The notes beneath the pieces were generated by a model, which saw nothing but the letters and a program-made list of their open reading frames with translations, was not told the DNA's origin and made no database searches. The translations under genes and the position numbers were made by a program. A stretch of DNA of 64,000 nt from NCBI RefSeq assembly GCF_008369115.1, contig NZ_VOAZ01000002.1, positions 248,001-312,000 on the forward strand, written 5' to 3'. This DNA comes from Psychrobacter sp. ANT_WB68 (GTDB taxonomy: Bacteria > Pseudomonadota > Gammaproteobacteria > Pseudomonadales > Moraxellaceae). Positions 1 through 8,750 of this stretch are shown here, piece after piece. The first letter of the stretch is position 1; every line of letters starts with the position of its first letter.

Positions 1-1285
1 TGGCGTTAGATTTGACATATTTAGCAACGTTCCAGCTAAATAGTAAATCAGCAATCTGTGCTTCGGTTGGTTGTACGTCAGTAACAATTTTTAGGTCATT
101 AGCGGTAATCAAGCCCAAATCTTGCTCTTGCACCAATAAGCCGCCATTGACGCGTTTATAATCAAGCTGGCTTTCACGCTGTTCAGGCGCTGGCAATTCA
201 CCGCAAACTAAGACGCGCACGTTTTTCTTGCTCGCAGTCGCCTCGAGAACGCCATCTTCAATACTTGGTGCAATGATAACTTCGACAAATTGATTGTCAA
301 TAATGGCTTTGGCAGTAGCAACGGTTAGTGGGCGGTTAAAGGCGATAATGCCACCAAAAGATGACTCAGGGTCAGTACTAAAGGCAGTGCGATAAGCGGC
401 TACTTGATCGCTATCTACTGCGACACCGCAAGGATTGGCATGTTTTACGATCACACAAGCGGGTGCGCTAAAGGCTTTAACGCATTCAAGCGCTGCGTCG
501 GTATCAGCGATGTTGTTATAAGACAGCTCTTTACCTTGCAGTTGCTGTGCGGTTGCAATAGACGCTTGCTTGCTTTTTAGCGCATGATTTTCGACATAAA
601 AAGCAGCGTTTTGATGGGGGTTTTCTCCGTAGCGTAGGTCTTGTACTTTTTCAAGTTGGACGTTAAAGGTACGGGAAAAATGCTCAGGCTCTTGAGTCTC
701 ATTCACTCGGCTGCCCAAGAAGTTTGCAATCATACCGTCGTATTGCGCGGTATGCTCAAAGGCTTTAACCGCTAAATCGTAGCGTAGGGCGTGGGTCAGT
801 GTCGTACCTTCACCTAAGGCTTCGAGTACGCGCGTATAATCAGCAGGATCAGTCACAATACCGACATGGGCGTGGTTTTTTGCTGCTGAACGCACCATAG
901 TAGGACCGCCAATATCGATATTTTCGATAGCGTCATTCATGGTCACGTCAGGACGAGCAATGGTTTCTGCAAACGGATAAAGGTTGACGACGACCAAGTC
1001 AATACGTTCAATCGCGTGCTCACTCATCACCGCGTCATCGGTACCACGGCGTCCTAAAATGCCCCCATGAATTTTTGGGTGTAGGGTTTTAACACGGCCG
1101 TCCATCATTTCAGGAAAACCGGTATAGTCTGATACTTCGGTCACAGCAACGTTGTGCTCTGTCAGCAAGCGATAAGTACCGCCAGTCGATAGTAAGCCAA
1201 AACCTGCTTTCAGCAAACCTTGAGCGAATTCAACGATGTTAGATTTATCGGAGACCGATAGTAGCGCAAGTGGGGTTGTACTCAT
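1..1285 (-). CDS. purH: Bifunctional AICAR formyltransferase / IMP cyclohydrolase (3' end outside window)
   Basis: Catalyses the last two steps of de novo IMP synthesis in the cytosol: formylation of AICAR with 10-formyl-THF, then cyclisation. The N-terminal MGS-like IMP cyclohydrolase domain is readable: [15 protein letters not shown] near the start, then [25 protein letters not shown], and [20 protein letters not shown]. The formyltransferase domain with YGENPHQ follows. The start ATG is at 1285. The frame is open to position 1, so roughly the last fifth of the protein is missing. Upstream on the same strand lies the Fis-like gene, the order seen in Pseudomonas-type genomes (fis-purH-purD). 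A hairpin with a T-tract ends 14 bases before this start codon. Identity is very likely. Confidence 0.96.
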   Translation of the reverse strand, partial: MSTTPLALLSVSDKSNIVEFAQGLLKAGFGLLSTGGTYRLLTEHNVAVTEVSDYTGFPEMMDGRVKTLHPKIHGGILGRRGTDDAVMSEHAIERIDLVVVNLYPFAETIARPDVTMNDAIENIDIGGPTMVRSAAKNHAHVGIVTDPADYTRVLEALGEGTTLTHALRYDLAVKAFEHTAQYDGMIANFLGSRVNETQEPEHFSRTFNVQLEKVQDLRYGENPHQNAAFYVENHALKSKQASIATAQQLQGKELSYNNIADTDAALECVKAFSAPACVIVKHANPCGVAVDSDQVAAYRTAFSTDPESSFGGIIAFNRPLTVATAKAIIDNQFVEVIIAPSIEDGVLEATASKKNVRVLVCGELPAPEQRESQLDYKRVNGGLLVQEQDLGLITANDLKIVTDVQPTEAQIADLLFSWNVAKYVKSNA

Positions 1286-1299
1286 AAGAAAAGTTCCAT

Positions 1300-1326
1300 A
1301 AAAAAAGCCTGACGTAAACGTCTGGC
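1300..1326 (-). terminator. Hairpin plus T7 tract abutting the purH start
   Basis: On the minus strand an 8-base stem (one internal A-A mismatch, loop TTTA) is followed by seven T residues. It looks like an intrinsic terminator for the Fis-like gene. Because it ends only 14 bases before the purH ATG, it could equally act as an attenuator of purH. Confidence 0.65.
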
Positions 1327-1528
1327 AAGGTAATAATGGCAAGCAGTACAGAGCATATCGCGATTGATAAGATCATAAACTTATAGATTTGCCATACATA
1401 GCGATTGTGAAAAGTAACTGTTAAAAGTGGCTGTGAAAAATGATAATTAAAAATGACTGAGAAATAAGGGTAGCGCGCATAATGTTGGCGGTATTAAGCA
1501 AAAGTATGTGGCATCAATGCTAGCCGTA

Positions 1529-1921
1529 CTACATTAAACCATAGATTTTTAGCTTTTTGCGTAGCGTGCCGCGATTGAGCCCTAAAATTTGCGCACACTT
1601 GGTTTGATTGCCTCGGCTCTTTTCAAGCACCACAGACAAGAGTGGTTGCTCTATTTCTTTTAAAATAAGATTATACAAGTCCGTTGGCATCTCATCATCT
1701 AACATCGCAAAATACTGCCGCACCACACGTTCCACATGCACCCGTAGAGGTTCATGAGCATGAATGCTGTTGTCTAAAGAAGATTCCACCTCGTGAATTG
1801 AGCGAGCGTAGTCTTCTTCATAGTAATTGGTAAGACTCTCGGCATTTTTGTCAAAATGATTGGCATTATACTGTGCATGTGGTGCCATAAGATAATGTCC
1901 TTGAGCGTAAATAAAAGCCAT
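1529..1921 (-). CDS. fis: Fis-like DNA-binding protein
   Basis: A small nucleoid-associated, DNA-bending regulator of the Fis family. The C-terminal third is diagnostic: EIEQPLLSVVLEKSRGNQTK followed by CAQILGLNRGTLRKKLKIYG, the Fis helix-turn-helix. At 130 residues it is longer than the ~98 residues of E. coli Fis. The N-terminal ~45 residues (tyrosine- and histidine-rich) are not typical of the family, and an internal Met at residue 12 is an alternative start. It lies upstream of purH as in pseudomonads. dusB, which usually precedes fis, is absent here. Family assignment is confident, the exact start less so. Confidence 0.88.
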   Translation of the reverse strand: MAFIYAQGHYLMAPHAQYNANHFDKNAESLTNYYEEDYARSIHEVESSLDNSIHAHEPLRVHVERVVRQYFAMLDDEMPTDLYNLILKEIEQPLLSVVLEKSRGNQTKCAQILGLNRGTLRKKLKIYGLM

Positions 1922-2178
1922 AAGGCGTTTAAGGGTTATTATAACAAAGTCATCGCGAATCAGAGCAATAGATTGAGCATTACGATAGCATTGGCGCTAC
2001 TTATTTCTATCCATTGTTGCCGATTTAAAGCGATTGGCTTAAAGGTTATTGGATAGCATCGTATTTTTGTTAAAGGATGCCATTAATAAAAACTTTCTGT
2101 AATAAGAATGGTCTTTAATAAAAGATAAGCCTTAATACATCTTGTGGCTATTAACTGTATTTTTAATAAACGATATCA

Positions 2179-3459
2179 TTAGTAAATAGGCTCGACGCTT
2201 ACTTTGCTGATTTGAGCATTGGCAACTGGGATAGTGAACAATAGCTGTTTGTGACTTTCCGCGCCTAATTGGTTTTGTGTGCTCAATAAATAATCCTGTG
2301 GCGCCGCAATAAACGCGCCGATAAGCGCATTTTCACCATAGACACTGACTCTTACATGAGGAAGTAGTTGTGCTTGTGGGCTTTGATTGTTTAAAGTGAC
2401 GCTGATATCACTAAATGTGCTTGCAGTCTTAATACGACTGGATTGATGCTGAATATCGCTTGTGCTCAAAGCCGCTAAATTGGCATTAGGGAGACTACAA
2501 GCAGCGATGGCACATATTTTTTGCAAGCGTTCTGCATGGGCAGGGTTTTTAACCAAGTTATCTAAGTTGAAAATGACATACTGGGCAAATAGGAGCAGCG
2601 TCAATACCAGACAGCCGAGTGTCCATAATAATGTGGCAATCGACCGTCGGGCGCGCTTTGGCGAAAACCTTGTTTGGGTATGTTGCTTTTTAATATGAGC
2701 CGCATTGGTGTGGTTTCCATCTTTAATAGAAACACCCATACTCGCCAGCAGTTCTGATAAGTCTGTCTGATTTCTTTCGGTATCTTCACTTTGATTTTGT
2801 TCTTTGAGGAGTTTTTCAAGCCATGACTCATCGGCATTGTCATCAACATTGGCATTGATATCATTAGCGGCGGCTGAGCTAAGAGCAACGTGTGCAGCTG
2901 ATGAATCCTCGTTTAAGAAGGTTTTTGCTAAAGAAGAGTTTTCTACTGGGTTAACAGATAGATGAGAGCTTTTATCTAATGTCTTAGAGTTATTTTTTGC
3001 TGAATTAGTGTTTTTATCTTTAATAGCAGTAGGATTGCTATCCGTTGCTTTAGTCAGCCATGCATCCATACTGTCTAATGAACCATATTCTAAATCGTCC
3101 TCTTCAAAAGCCTCAATATCCATGTCGTCATGAATCATGTCATCATGAATAAGAATATCCGCTTCTGCTGGCTCTGATGTTGTGTTTGACTTAGCTAAGA
3201 TTTTTGATTTTGATAAGATGGTAGAAGTTTGCTTATTAACAGGAATATTGGAAGTAGCCGCTGCTTCAGCTTTATTTTCACTTATGATAGCGTCATGAGT
3301 GCTTTCTGTATCAGCAGTGACGATAAGATTGCTATTGACCAAAAAACTTTGCTGACAATGCTCGCAGCAAACATTTGCCGTTTTTTGGTCTAACTGAGTT
3401 TTTTTGATATTGAAAATAGCATGACAATGAGGGCACTGGGTTTTTATTGGCGTAGTCAT
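2179..3459 (-). CDS. Zinc-ribbon membrane protein with DUF3426 domain
   Basis: Function unknown. The protein (426 aa) opens with an MJ0042-type zinc ribbon whose pairs are C9-x2-C12 and C32-x2-C35. A long, low-complexity acidic and Ser/Asn-rich linker follows (about residues 45-270), then one transmembrane helix (about 275-298, beginning after a basic KRARRS stretch) and a C-terminal DUF3426-type domain with the SVYGENALIGAF region. The topology would place the zinc ribbon in the cytoplasm and DUF3426 in the periplasm. It lies between prmA and fis, the conserved neighbourhood of this family in gammaproteobacteria. The linker is longer than I would expect for the family. Confidence 0.82.
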   Translation of the reverse strand: MTTPIKTQCPHCHAIFNIKKTQLDQKTANVCCEHCQQSFLVNSNLIVTADTESTHDAIISENKAEAAATSNIPVNKQTSTILSKSKILAKSNTTSEPAEADILIHDDMIHDDMDIEAFEEDDLEYGSLDSMDAWLTKATDSNPTAIKDKNTNSAKNNSKTLDKSSHLSVNPVENSSLAKTFLNEDSSAAHVALSSAAANDINANVDDNADESWLEKLLKEQNQSEDTERNQTDLSELLASMGVSIKDGNHTNAAHIKKQHTQTRFSPKRARRSIATLLWTLGCLVLTLLLFAQYVIFNLDNLVKNPAHAERLQKICAIAACSLPNANLAALSTSDIQHQSSRIKTASTFSDISVTLNNQSPQAQLLPHVRVSVYGENALIGAFIAAPQDYLLSTQNQLGAESHKQLLFTIPVANAQISKVSVEPIY

Positions 3460-3638
3460 AGGGTCGAATCCAAAAAGGTATAAGTATTAATACCGCATAG
3501 CCACTCACCAATCGCTGCCAATTATTCTAATGTCATTTTAGATATACTAACCATCACAACCCAGAGGCAACTATAGAGCAGCGTCAAATACACAACATTT
3601 AACTGCTCCTCTATCGTAACAGATGTAATTAAATGTTG

Positions 3639-4565
3639 CTAGCCTGTAAATGTGCCAGATAAACGCTGCCAATGTTGATCTTCTTGCGCGGTGAAAGCAT
3701 GCTTAGGATCTAGGTCAAAGTAGGGCTGATACGCTTCGGTGACTTGCTCAGTTTGGGATTCAATTAAACCTGCTAATACAATACGACTTTCCGGTGCCAT
3801 CAAGGTCGCAAAATAAGGCGCTAAGCCAATAAGTGGCTTGGCTAAAATATTGGCGACCATGACATCTACGGGTTTAACATCGTTTTGTTGCCAGTAATTA
3901 TTGAAGTCTTCTGGCAAGAATGCTTGCAGGCGATCGTCGACCTGATTACGTGCTGCGTTTTGATTGGTCGCAAGGACGGCTTGAGGATCAATATCAACGG
4001 CATAAACTTGACGAGCGCCCAATAAAAGCGCGGCAATGCCTAAAATACCTGAGCCACAGCCATAATCAATCACGACTTTATCGGTAAGGTCTTGCTCTGT
4101 CAGCCAATCCAGGCAGAGGCGGGTAGTGGCATGGTAGCCGGTACCAAAAGCCAACCCTGGATCCATAATAATATTGGTGGCGTCAGGGTTTGGCGGTGTC
4201 AGCCAGTTAGGCACAATCCATAAGTCGTTGGCACACTCGATAGGCTTATAATTGGACATCCATTCACGTTCCCAGTCCTTGTCATCGACAGCGCTAACCC
4301 ACGTACGGCTAGCTTGCACTTGTGCGCCGATTTCATGGCTTAATTGCTCAATCGCCTGACGATTGCCAGCATCGGTAGTGGCATCGAACAATCCTGTGAG
4401 TATGACCTCATCCCATAATGGCGATTCACCAGGAAGTGGCTCAAATAAAGGCTGATCGCCGGCGTCATCTAAAGCGATTGAAAGAGCGCCAGCTTCTAAT
4501 AACAGTGCTTCAGCGAGATCGACATTGTCTTTTTCACATTGTAAATGCAGTTGTTGCCATGCCAT
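3639..4565 (-). CDS. prmA: Ribosomal protein L11 methyltransferase
   Basis: SAM-dependent cytosolic enzyme that trimethylates ribosomal protein L11. The 308-aa length fits the family. The N-terminal substrate-recognition domain (residues 1-~110) leads to DKDWEREWMSNYKPI, then the PGLAFGTGYHATTRLCLDWL region. The SAM-binding motif I IDYGCGSGILGIAA is near residue 170, VYAVDIDPQAV follows, and VANILAKPLIGLAP is the catalytic loop equivalent. It lies upstream of the zinc-ribbon protein and fis-like gene on the same strand, as in Pseudomonas. About 180 bases separate it from the zinc-ribbon gene, so it may have its own transcript. Confidence 0.96.
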   Translation of the reverse strand: MAWQQLHLQCEKDNVDLAEALLLEAGALSIALDDAGDQPLFEPLPGESPLWDEVILTGLFDATTDAGNRQAIEQLSHEIGAQVQASRTWVSAVDDKDWEREWMSNYKPIECANDLWIVPNWLTPPNPDATNIIMDPGLAFGTGYHATTRLCLDWLTEQDLTDKVVIDYGCGSGILGIAALLLGARQVYAVDIDPQAVLATNQNAARNQVDDRLQAFLPEDFNNYWQQNDVKPVDVMVANILAKPLIGLAPYFATLMAPESRIVLAGLIESQTEQVTEAYQPYFDLDPKHAFTAQEDQHWQRLSGTFTG

Positions 4566-4808
4566 AAGGGTTACCTTTATGTTGAATTAAAAGCGGAGTG
4601 ATATCTTTTAATATTATTGATTCATCAATAATGTTAATGAGAAATAGCAAAAGAGAAAGATATTGGCAGTTGATAAATCATATGTTTTGCAGAAAATGTC
4701 TTAGGGCCAATTTATAAATGCTTATTAAACAACTGTAAATTGGCGCTAATAAATAAGTGAATAACAGACAAGTCGATAATCATTGACTTAATAACAGTCA
4801 TGATACGC

Positions 4809-5621
4809 TTAGCGTAGCGCTTGTTTAGCTTCCTTTATCACGCGGGCGTTGCCTTGCGCTTGTCCTGATTGCAAAATAATTTGCCACAGCGCACGGCGGC
4901 GACTGCTGTCTTGAGAGACAGTTAAACCACGACGTGCCATTGCTTCAGCCTTACGTGGTTGGTTTTTCTTAAGAGCCACTTGTCCCAAATAAAAATAGAC
5001 TGCTGATGATTTGGGTGCGAGTCGCTGCGCACGAGTAAAACTGCTTTCAGCGCCATTTAGATTGCCAGCTTTTAATTGCTCTGTACCTACTTGCATCAAA
5101 TTACGAAAGGCAGGTAAGTTACTGTTATTGGTCGTGCTTTGCTGGCTACGCTGCTGTGAGTTCTGTCGCGCCCGCTCTAATAGCTCATTATGTGGAGGTA
5201 TCGATGGTTCAGATATCATGTAATCTTCACGAGCAGGTGTGATAATCACAGTATCAGGCTGAGAGACAATCGGACTTTGCGTGGGTGGCGTATATATCGT
5301 AGTGGCTTCGGTTAACGGGTTTGTTGCCGTGGTTTGCTCAGGCGGCGTATAAGGCTCAGTAGGATATTCATAGCCATTACTTTCGTAGTTATTGCTTTTA
5401 ACAATAGGTGCCTGAGTTGCTGTCGTTGGTTGCTTCGCCGTTGGCCGTTTAATCACTGATGATGACGTTTGTGCAGGAGAGGTTTTCACCACCGTTGGCG
5501 CCGTCTGGCAGGCACTTAAACTTAGCATGCCGATAAGGGCACTTGCGGTAAGGATAGTATTAATAAACTTAGTCTGTGCTTTAGGCTGGGCAGTGATAGT
5601 CTGCTGTATAAATAACGCCAT
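4809..5621 (-). CDS. Lipoprotein with TPR-like repeats
   Basis: Predicted lipoprotein of 270 aa. A hydrophobic signal segment (about residues 20-37) ends in the lipobox LSAC, with the lipidated Cys near residue 38. A Pro/Thr/Gln-rich linker spans about 40-165. The C-terminal ~95 residues read as TPR-like helical repeats (EQLKAGNLNGAESSFTRAQR, then YLGQVALKKNQPRKAEAMAR). It lies 31 bases downstream of mrcB on the same strand, suggesting cotranscription and a cell-envelope role, possibly an accessory factor for PBP1B (inference). I recognise no named orthologue. Confidence 0.8.
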   Translation of the reverse strand: MALFIQQTITAQPKAQTKFINTILTASALIGMLSLSACQTAPTVVKTSPAQTSSSVIKRPTAKQPTTATQAPIVKSNNYESNGYEYPTEPYTPPEQTTATNPLTEATTIYTPPTQSPIVSQPDTVIITPAREDYMISEPSIPPHNELLERARQNSQQRSQQSTTNNSNLPAFRNLMQVGTEQLKAGNLNGAESSFTRAQRLAPKSSAVYFYLGQVALKKNQPRKAEAMARRGLTVSQDSSRRRALWQIILQSGQAQGNARVIKEAKQALR

Positions 5622-5652
5622 ATTTAAACCCCTTTTTTAAGTTTTCAAAACC

Positions 5653-8151
5653 CTAGAACCATTCAACGGCACGATCATACCAAGTATCAGTACGATTGCT
5701 TGACTCACCTTCTTGCCCAGCATTGTTCTCTTCGTTATTGATATCAACGGCTTCGCCATTAGGAATGTCTAAGCCTTCGCGGCGACGCTGCTGATTGATA
5801 GAGCCTTGCTGATTTTGCCATTGTATCTGCTCACTGGCACGATCTTGCTGATATAAGCCAATAGCGCAACTGCTGGCTTCTTCTGGTAGATGTGCTGACA
5901 TAACAGGCAGATAGCGTGCGTTGGCACAGCGCTCATTAGACAGCTTGCCTGAGTTGTTCTCTAGCCACAACCATTCAATACCTTCGGGCTCTGGTAGCGC
6001 TACAGGCGTCAGTTTTAGACGATTCATATAATCGACCCAAACTGGTAAAGCACCACTACCACCGCTCAGACCAATGGGTTTATTGTCATCACGACCGACC
6101 CAAACCACGCTGACATAGTTACCACTGTAGCCGGCGAACCAAGCATCGCGGTAATCGTTGGTGGTACCCGTCTTACCAGCAAGATTTAAGTTGTTGCCAA
6201 GGGATTGCACGCGTCTGGCAGTGCCATTTTTGACCACATCTTGCAAAGCATAATTAATCAAAAAGTTGGTTTCAGGCGGGATACTGCGCTGAGTATTTAA
6301 CCCTGTACGCTGTAAGATGCGCCCACGATCATCAATCACGCTACGGATACTATGAATAGGGGTGCGGAAACCACCGGTAGCAAACACTTGGTAGACGCCG
6401 AGCATATCCATCGGACTAAGATTAACTGAGCCTAACAAAGCGGAAGGATAGGGCGGGATTTTCTCTTTGATACCCATACGCTGCAACTGCTTGGCAAAAG
6501 TGTTAACACCAAATTCCATACCCAAACGTACCGCGCTATGATTATAAGATTGCGACAAAGCAGTGGTAAATGGCACATAACCATGGTCACGATTGTCGTA
6601 GTTTTTAGGATTCCACTCAGTACCGTCGCTGAGATTCACCGTAATCGGCGAATCATCAACCGAGCTTGCCAAATTATAGCGTCCGCTTTCAAGCGCCGTC
6701 ATATAGATAATAGGTTTTAGTAATGAACCGACTTGTCGTTTGGCGTCGACAGCACGGTTAAAGCCAGTAAATTCACTGCCACTACCGACCACTGAGACCA
6801 GCTCGCCCGTTTCAGGATTGGCACTGACTAAAGCGCCTTGTAAATCCTTAGTCTTGCTACCTTTACGGCGCAGCTCACCGAGTTTTATCTGGACGGCTTT
6901 GTCCGCTGCTAACTGCGCAATAGGATCTAAGGTACTGATAATAATCAGACCTTCGTTTTTAAGGTCATCAGAGTAATATACTTTGTTCAGCTCGCGCTTG
7001 ACGATATCTAAGAAGTCAGGGAACTGGCTTTTCCCTTCAACCGGTTTATCCACCACACCAAGTGGCTTCTCGATAGCCTTGTCATATTCTTCTTGGCTAA
7101 TCTTACCTACGGCTAGCATATTATTAAGTACCGTGTTGCGACGCGCTTTTGAGTCGTTTGGATGGCGGCGTGGATTATAAACGCTCGGTCCTTTTGCCAT
7201 ACCGACCAGCAGTGCTTGTTGGTCTAAACGCAGCTCTTTGAGTGGTTTATCAAAGTAAAACTGCGATGCTAAACCAAAACCATTAATAGAGCGGTTGCCA
7301 TTTTGACCCAAGTAAATCTCATTGAGATAGGTTTGCAGGATTTCATCTTTACTATAATGCAGCTCAAGTAAGACCGCCATCAAAGCTTCATTGGCTTTAC
7401 GTTTCATCGTACGGTCTGAATTCAGATAAAAGTTCTTAATCAGCTGCTGAGTGATGGTCGAGCCGCCTTGCCTAGAACCGCCAGTAAAGTTGTTTAATAC
7501 AGCACGGGCAATACCACGTATTGATACGCCTTTATGCTCATAAAAACCACGATCTTCTGTAGCGATGAGCGCGTCAATCAGCGGCTGCGGCACTTGATCT
7601 AGCGACACCACCATACGATCTTCGTTACTGTCAGGATAAATGCCGCCGATATTAACGGGCTCAAGACGGATGATGCCGGTTTTGGCCGGTTGGGTACTTT
7701 GGACCGACTCAATCTTATTGCCAGCAATCGTCATTTTAATGACTTGTTCTTTGTCCACATCATTGGCGCTATAAGTAAAGCCGCGCGTATGGATAAAGTA
7801 GGTGTTACCAGATTGATGATACGTACCCGTACGATCGTAAGCTTTATTGCTTTGATAATTGAGCAGCTTAAGCCACGTCTTCATCGTGTCTTTATCGACG
7901 TTAGCCCCTTGATAGAGCTCGAGAGGCTGCGAATAAACTTTGGCAGGAATATCCCAGCGTTTACCCTCAAATTTATGGGTAATAGTGCGGTCAAGTTTGA
8001 TCAGATATAGCGCTAATAGCACCATACCAGCGATAATGACAATTAATAAAATACTACTAAACACCATGCCGCGCTGCTGTGAAGGTAGCGTGTTTATAGC
8101 AGGCTTAGAGGACTGTGGCTGCTTAGAATTAGATTTTTGCACTGATAACAC
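5653..8151 (-). CDS. mrcB: Penicillin-binding protein 1B (bifunctional glycosyltransferase/transpeptidase)
   Basis: Inner-membrane class A PBP that polymerises lipid II and cross-links peptidoglycan. A cytoplasmic N-tail and transmembrane helix (about residues 28-53) precede a UB2H-like segment (KRWDIPAKVYSQPLEL). The GT51 domain has the catalytic Glu in ATEDRGFYEHKG near residue 198, plus GGSTITQQLIKN and TYLNEIYLGQNGNRSINGFG. The transpeptidase motifs are SLLK (Ser about 476), SYN (about 536) and KTGT (about 660). The 832-aa length fits PBP1B better than PBP1A, as does the RWDIPAKVYSQPLEL region. A lipoprotein gene follows closely. Confidence 0.95.
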   Translation of the reverse strand: MLSVQKSNSKQPQSSKPAINTLPSQQRGMVFSSILLIVIIAGMVLLALYLIKLDRTITHKFEGKRWDIPAKVYSQPLELYQGANVDKDTMKTWLKLLNYQSNKAYDRTGTYHQSGNTYFIHTRGFTYSANDVDKEQVIKMTIAGNKIESVQSTQPAKTGIIRLEPVNIGGIYPDSNEDRMVVSLDQVPQPLIDALIATEDRGFYEHKGVSIRGIARAVLNNFTGGSRQGGSTITQQLIKNFYLNSDRTMKRKANEALMAVLLELHYSKDEILQTYLNEIYLGQNGNRSINGFGLASQFYFDKPLKELRLDQQALLVGMAKGPSVYNPRRHPNDSKARRNTVLNNMLAVGKISQEEYDKAIEKPLGVVDKPVEGKSQFPDFLDIVKRELNKVYYSDDLKNEGLIIISTLDPIAQLAADKAVQIKLGELRRKGSKTKDLQGALVSANPETGELVSVVGSGSEFTGFNRAVDAKRQVGSLLKPIIYMTALESGRYNLASSVDDSPITVNLSDGTEWNPKNYDNRDHGYVPFTTALSQSYNHSAVRLGMEFGVNTFAKQLQRMGIKEKIPPYPSALLGSVNLSPMDMLGVYQVFATGGFRTPIHSIRSVIDDRGRILQRTGLNTQRSIPPETNFLINYALQDVVKNGTARRVQSLGNNLNLAGKTGTTNDYRDAWFAGYSGNYVSVVWVGRDDNKPIGLSGGSGALPVWVDYMNRLKLTPVALPEPEGIEWLWLENNSGKLSNERCANARYLPVMSAHLPEEASSCAIGLYQQDRASEQIQWQNQQGSINQQRRREGLDIPNGEAVDINNEENNAGQEGESSNRTDTWYDRAVEWF

Positions 8152-8750
8152 ACCATTCTAGGATAAAAAACTGCCTCATAATGACGCAAATTGACAAATT
8201 TTTCAATCTATCATCGTCAACGTACGCATTCATTGAGTGTTTATTAGATATTTATTACATGTGGTTTAGAGGGGGCGAGAGAGTGAAAGGAAGGGTTATG
8301 CTGCTTACCGCGCCTGCTTATAGTATAATGTTTATCTTAATATTCGGGTATATGTTAATAGGGTTTTACTCGAGCATCGGGCACTTTTAATAGGGTTTGT
8401 TGATACCATATAAGTCTTATTAAAAGTAGTCACTAAGCCAGTAATTTGCCACTGATGCTACTTAAAGCAGTGACATCATACTTTCCCCACCATTTGCTTC
8501 AGGATGCTTTTTTATCAATGCTATCAAGGAGCCGTTGATTTTTTTATTAGGTATTTTGTTTGTGCCAGTCATGCCAATCTCTATGCAAAGTAGCTGTGTC
8601 AAAAAGCAGTAATATTAAATATTAGCGGTGTTAAACAGAGACCATGTTAAACAGCTTTTTTACATAGGGATTGATTCTATTTGATCATAGCAAGTTTACT
8701 AAAAGCCCATCGCTCATAAGTAAACCTGTCGAAAGGAAATAAGCGCGATT
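8152..8750. other. Intergenic region between divergent mrcB and copper ATPase genes
   Basis: 599 bases holding the two divergent promoter regions. A 69-codon open frame at 8181-8390 has no recognisable family, and its Shine-Dalgarno sequence is unconvincing, so I do not call it a gene. No repeats, RNA genes or strong hairpins were seen. Confidence 0.5.

Noticed and set aside
1856-2056. Plus-strand frame overlapping the Fis-like gene start and its upstream region
   Set aside because: Overlaps a well-supported gene on the other strand and has no family signal.
8181-8390. A 69-codon open frame upstream of the copper ATPase
   Set aside because: No family, no convincing ribosome binding site for the first ATG, and low-information composition in promoter DNA.
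8682-8700. Possible FNR-type site before the copper ATPase (TTGATTCTATTTGATC, TTGATCATAGCAA)
   Set aside because: Neither candidate has two half-sites with the correct 14-base spacing and inverted symmetry.
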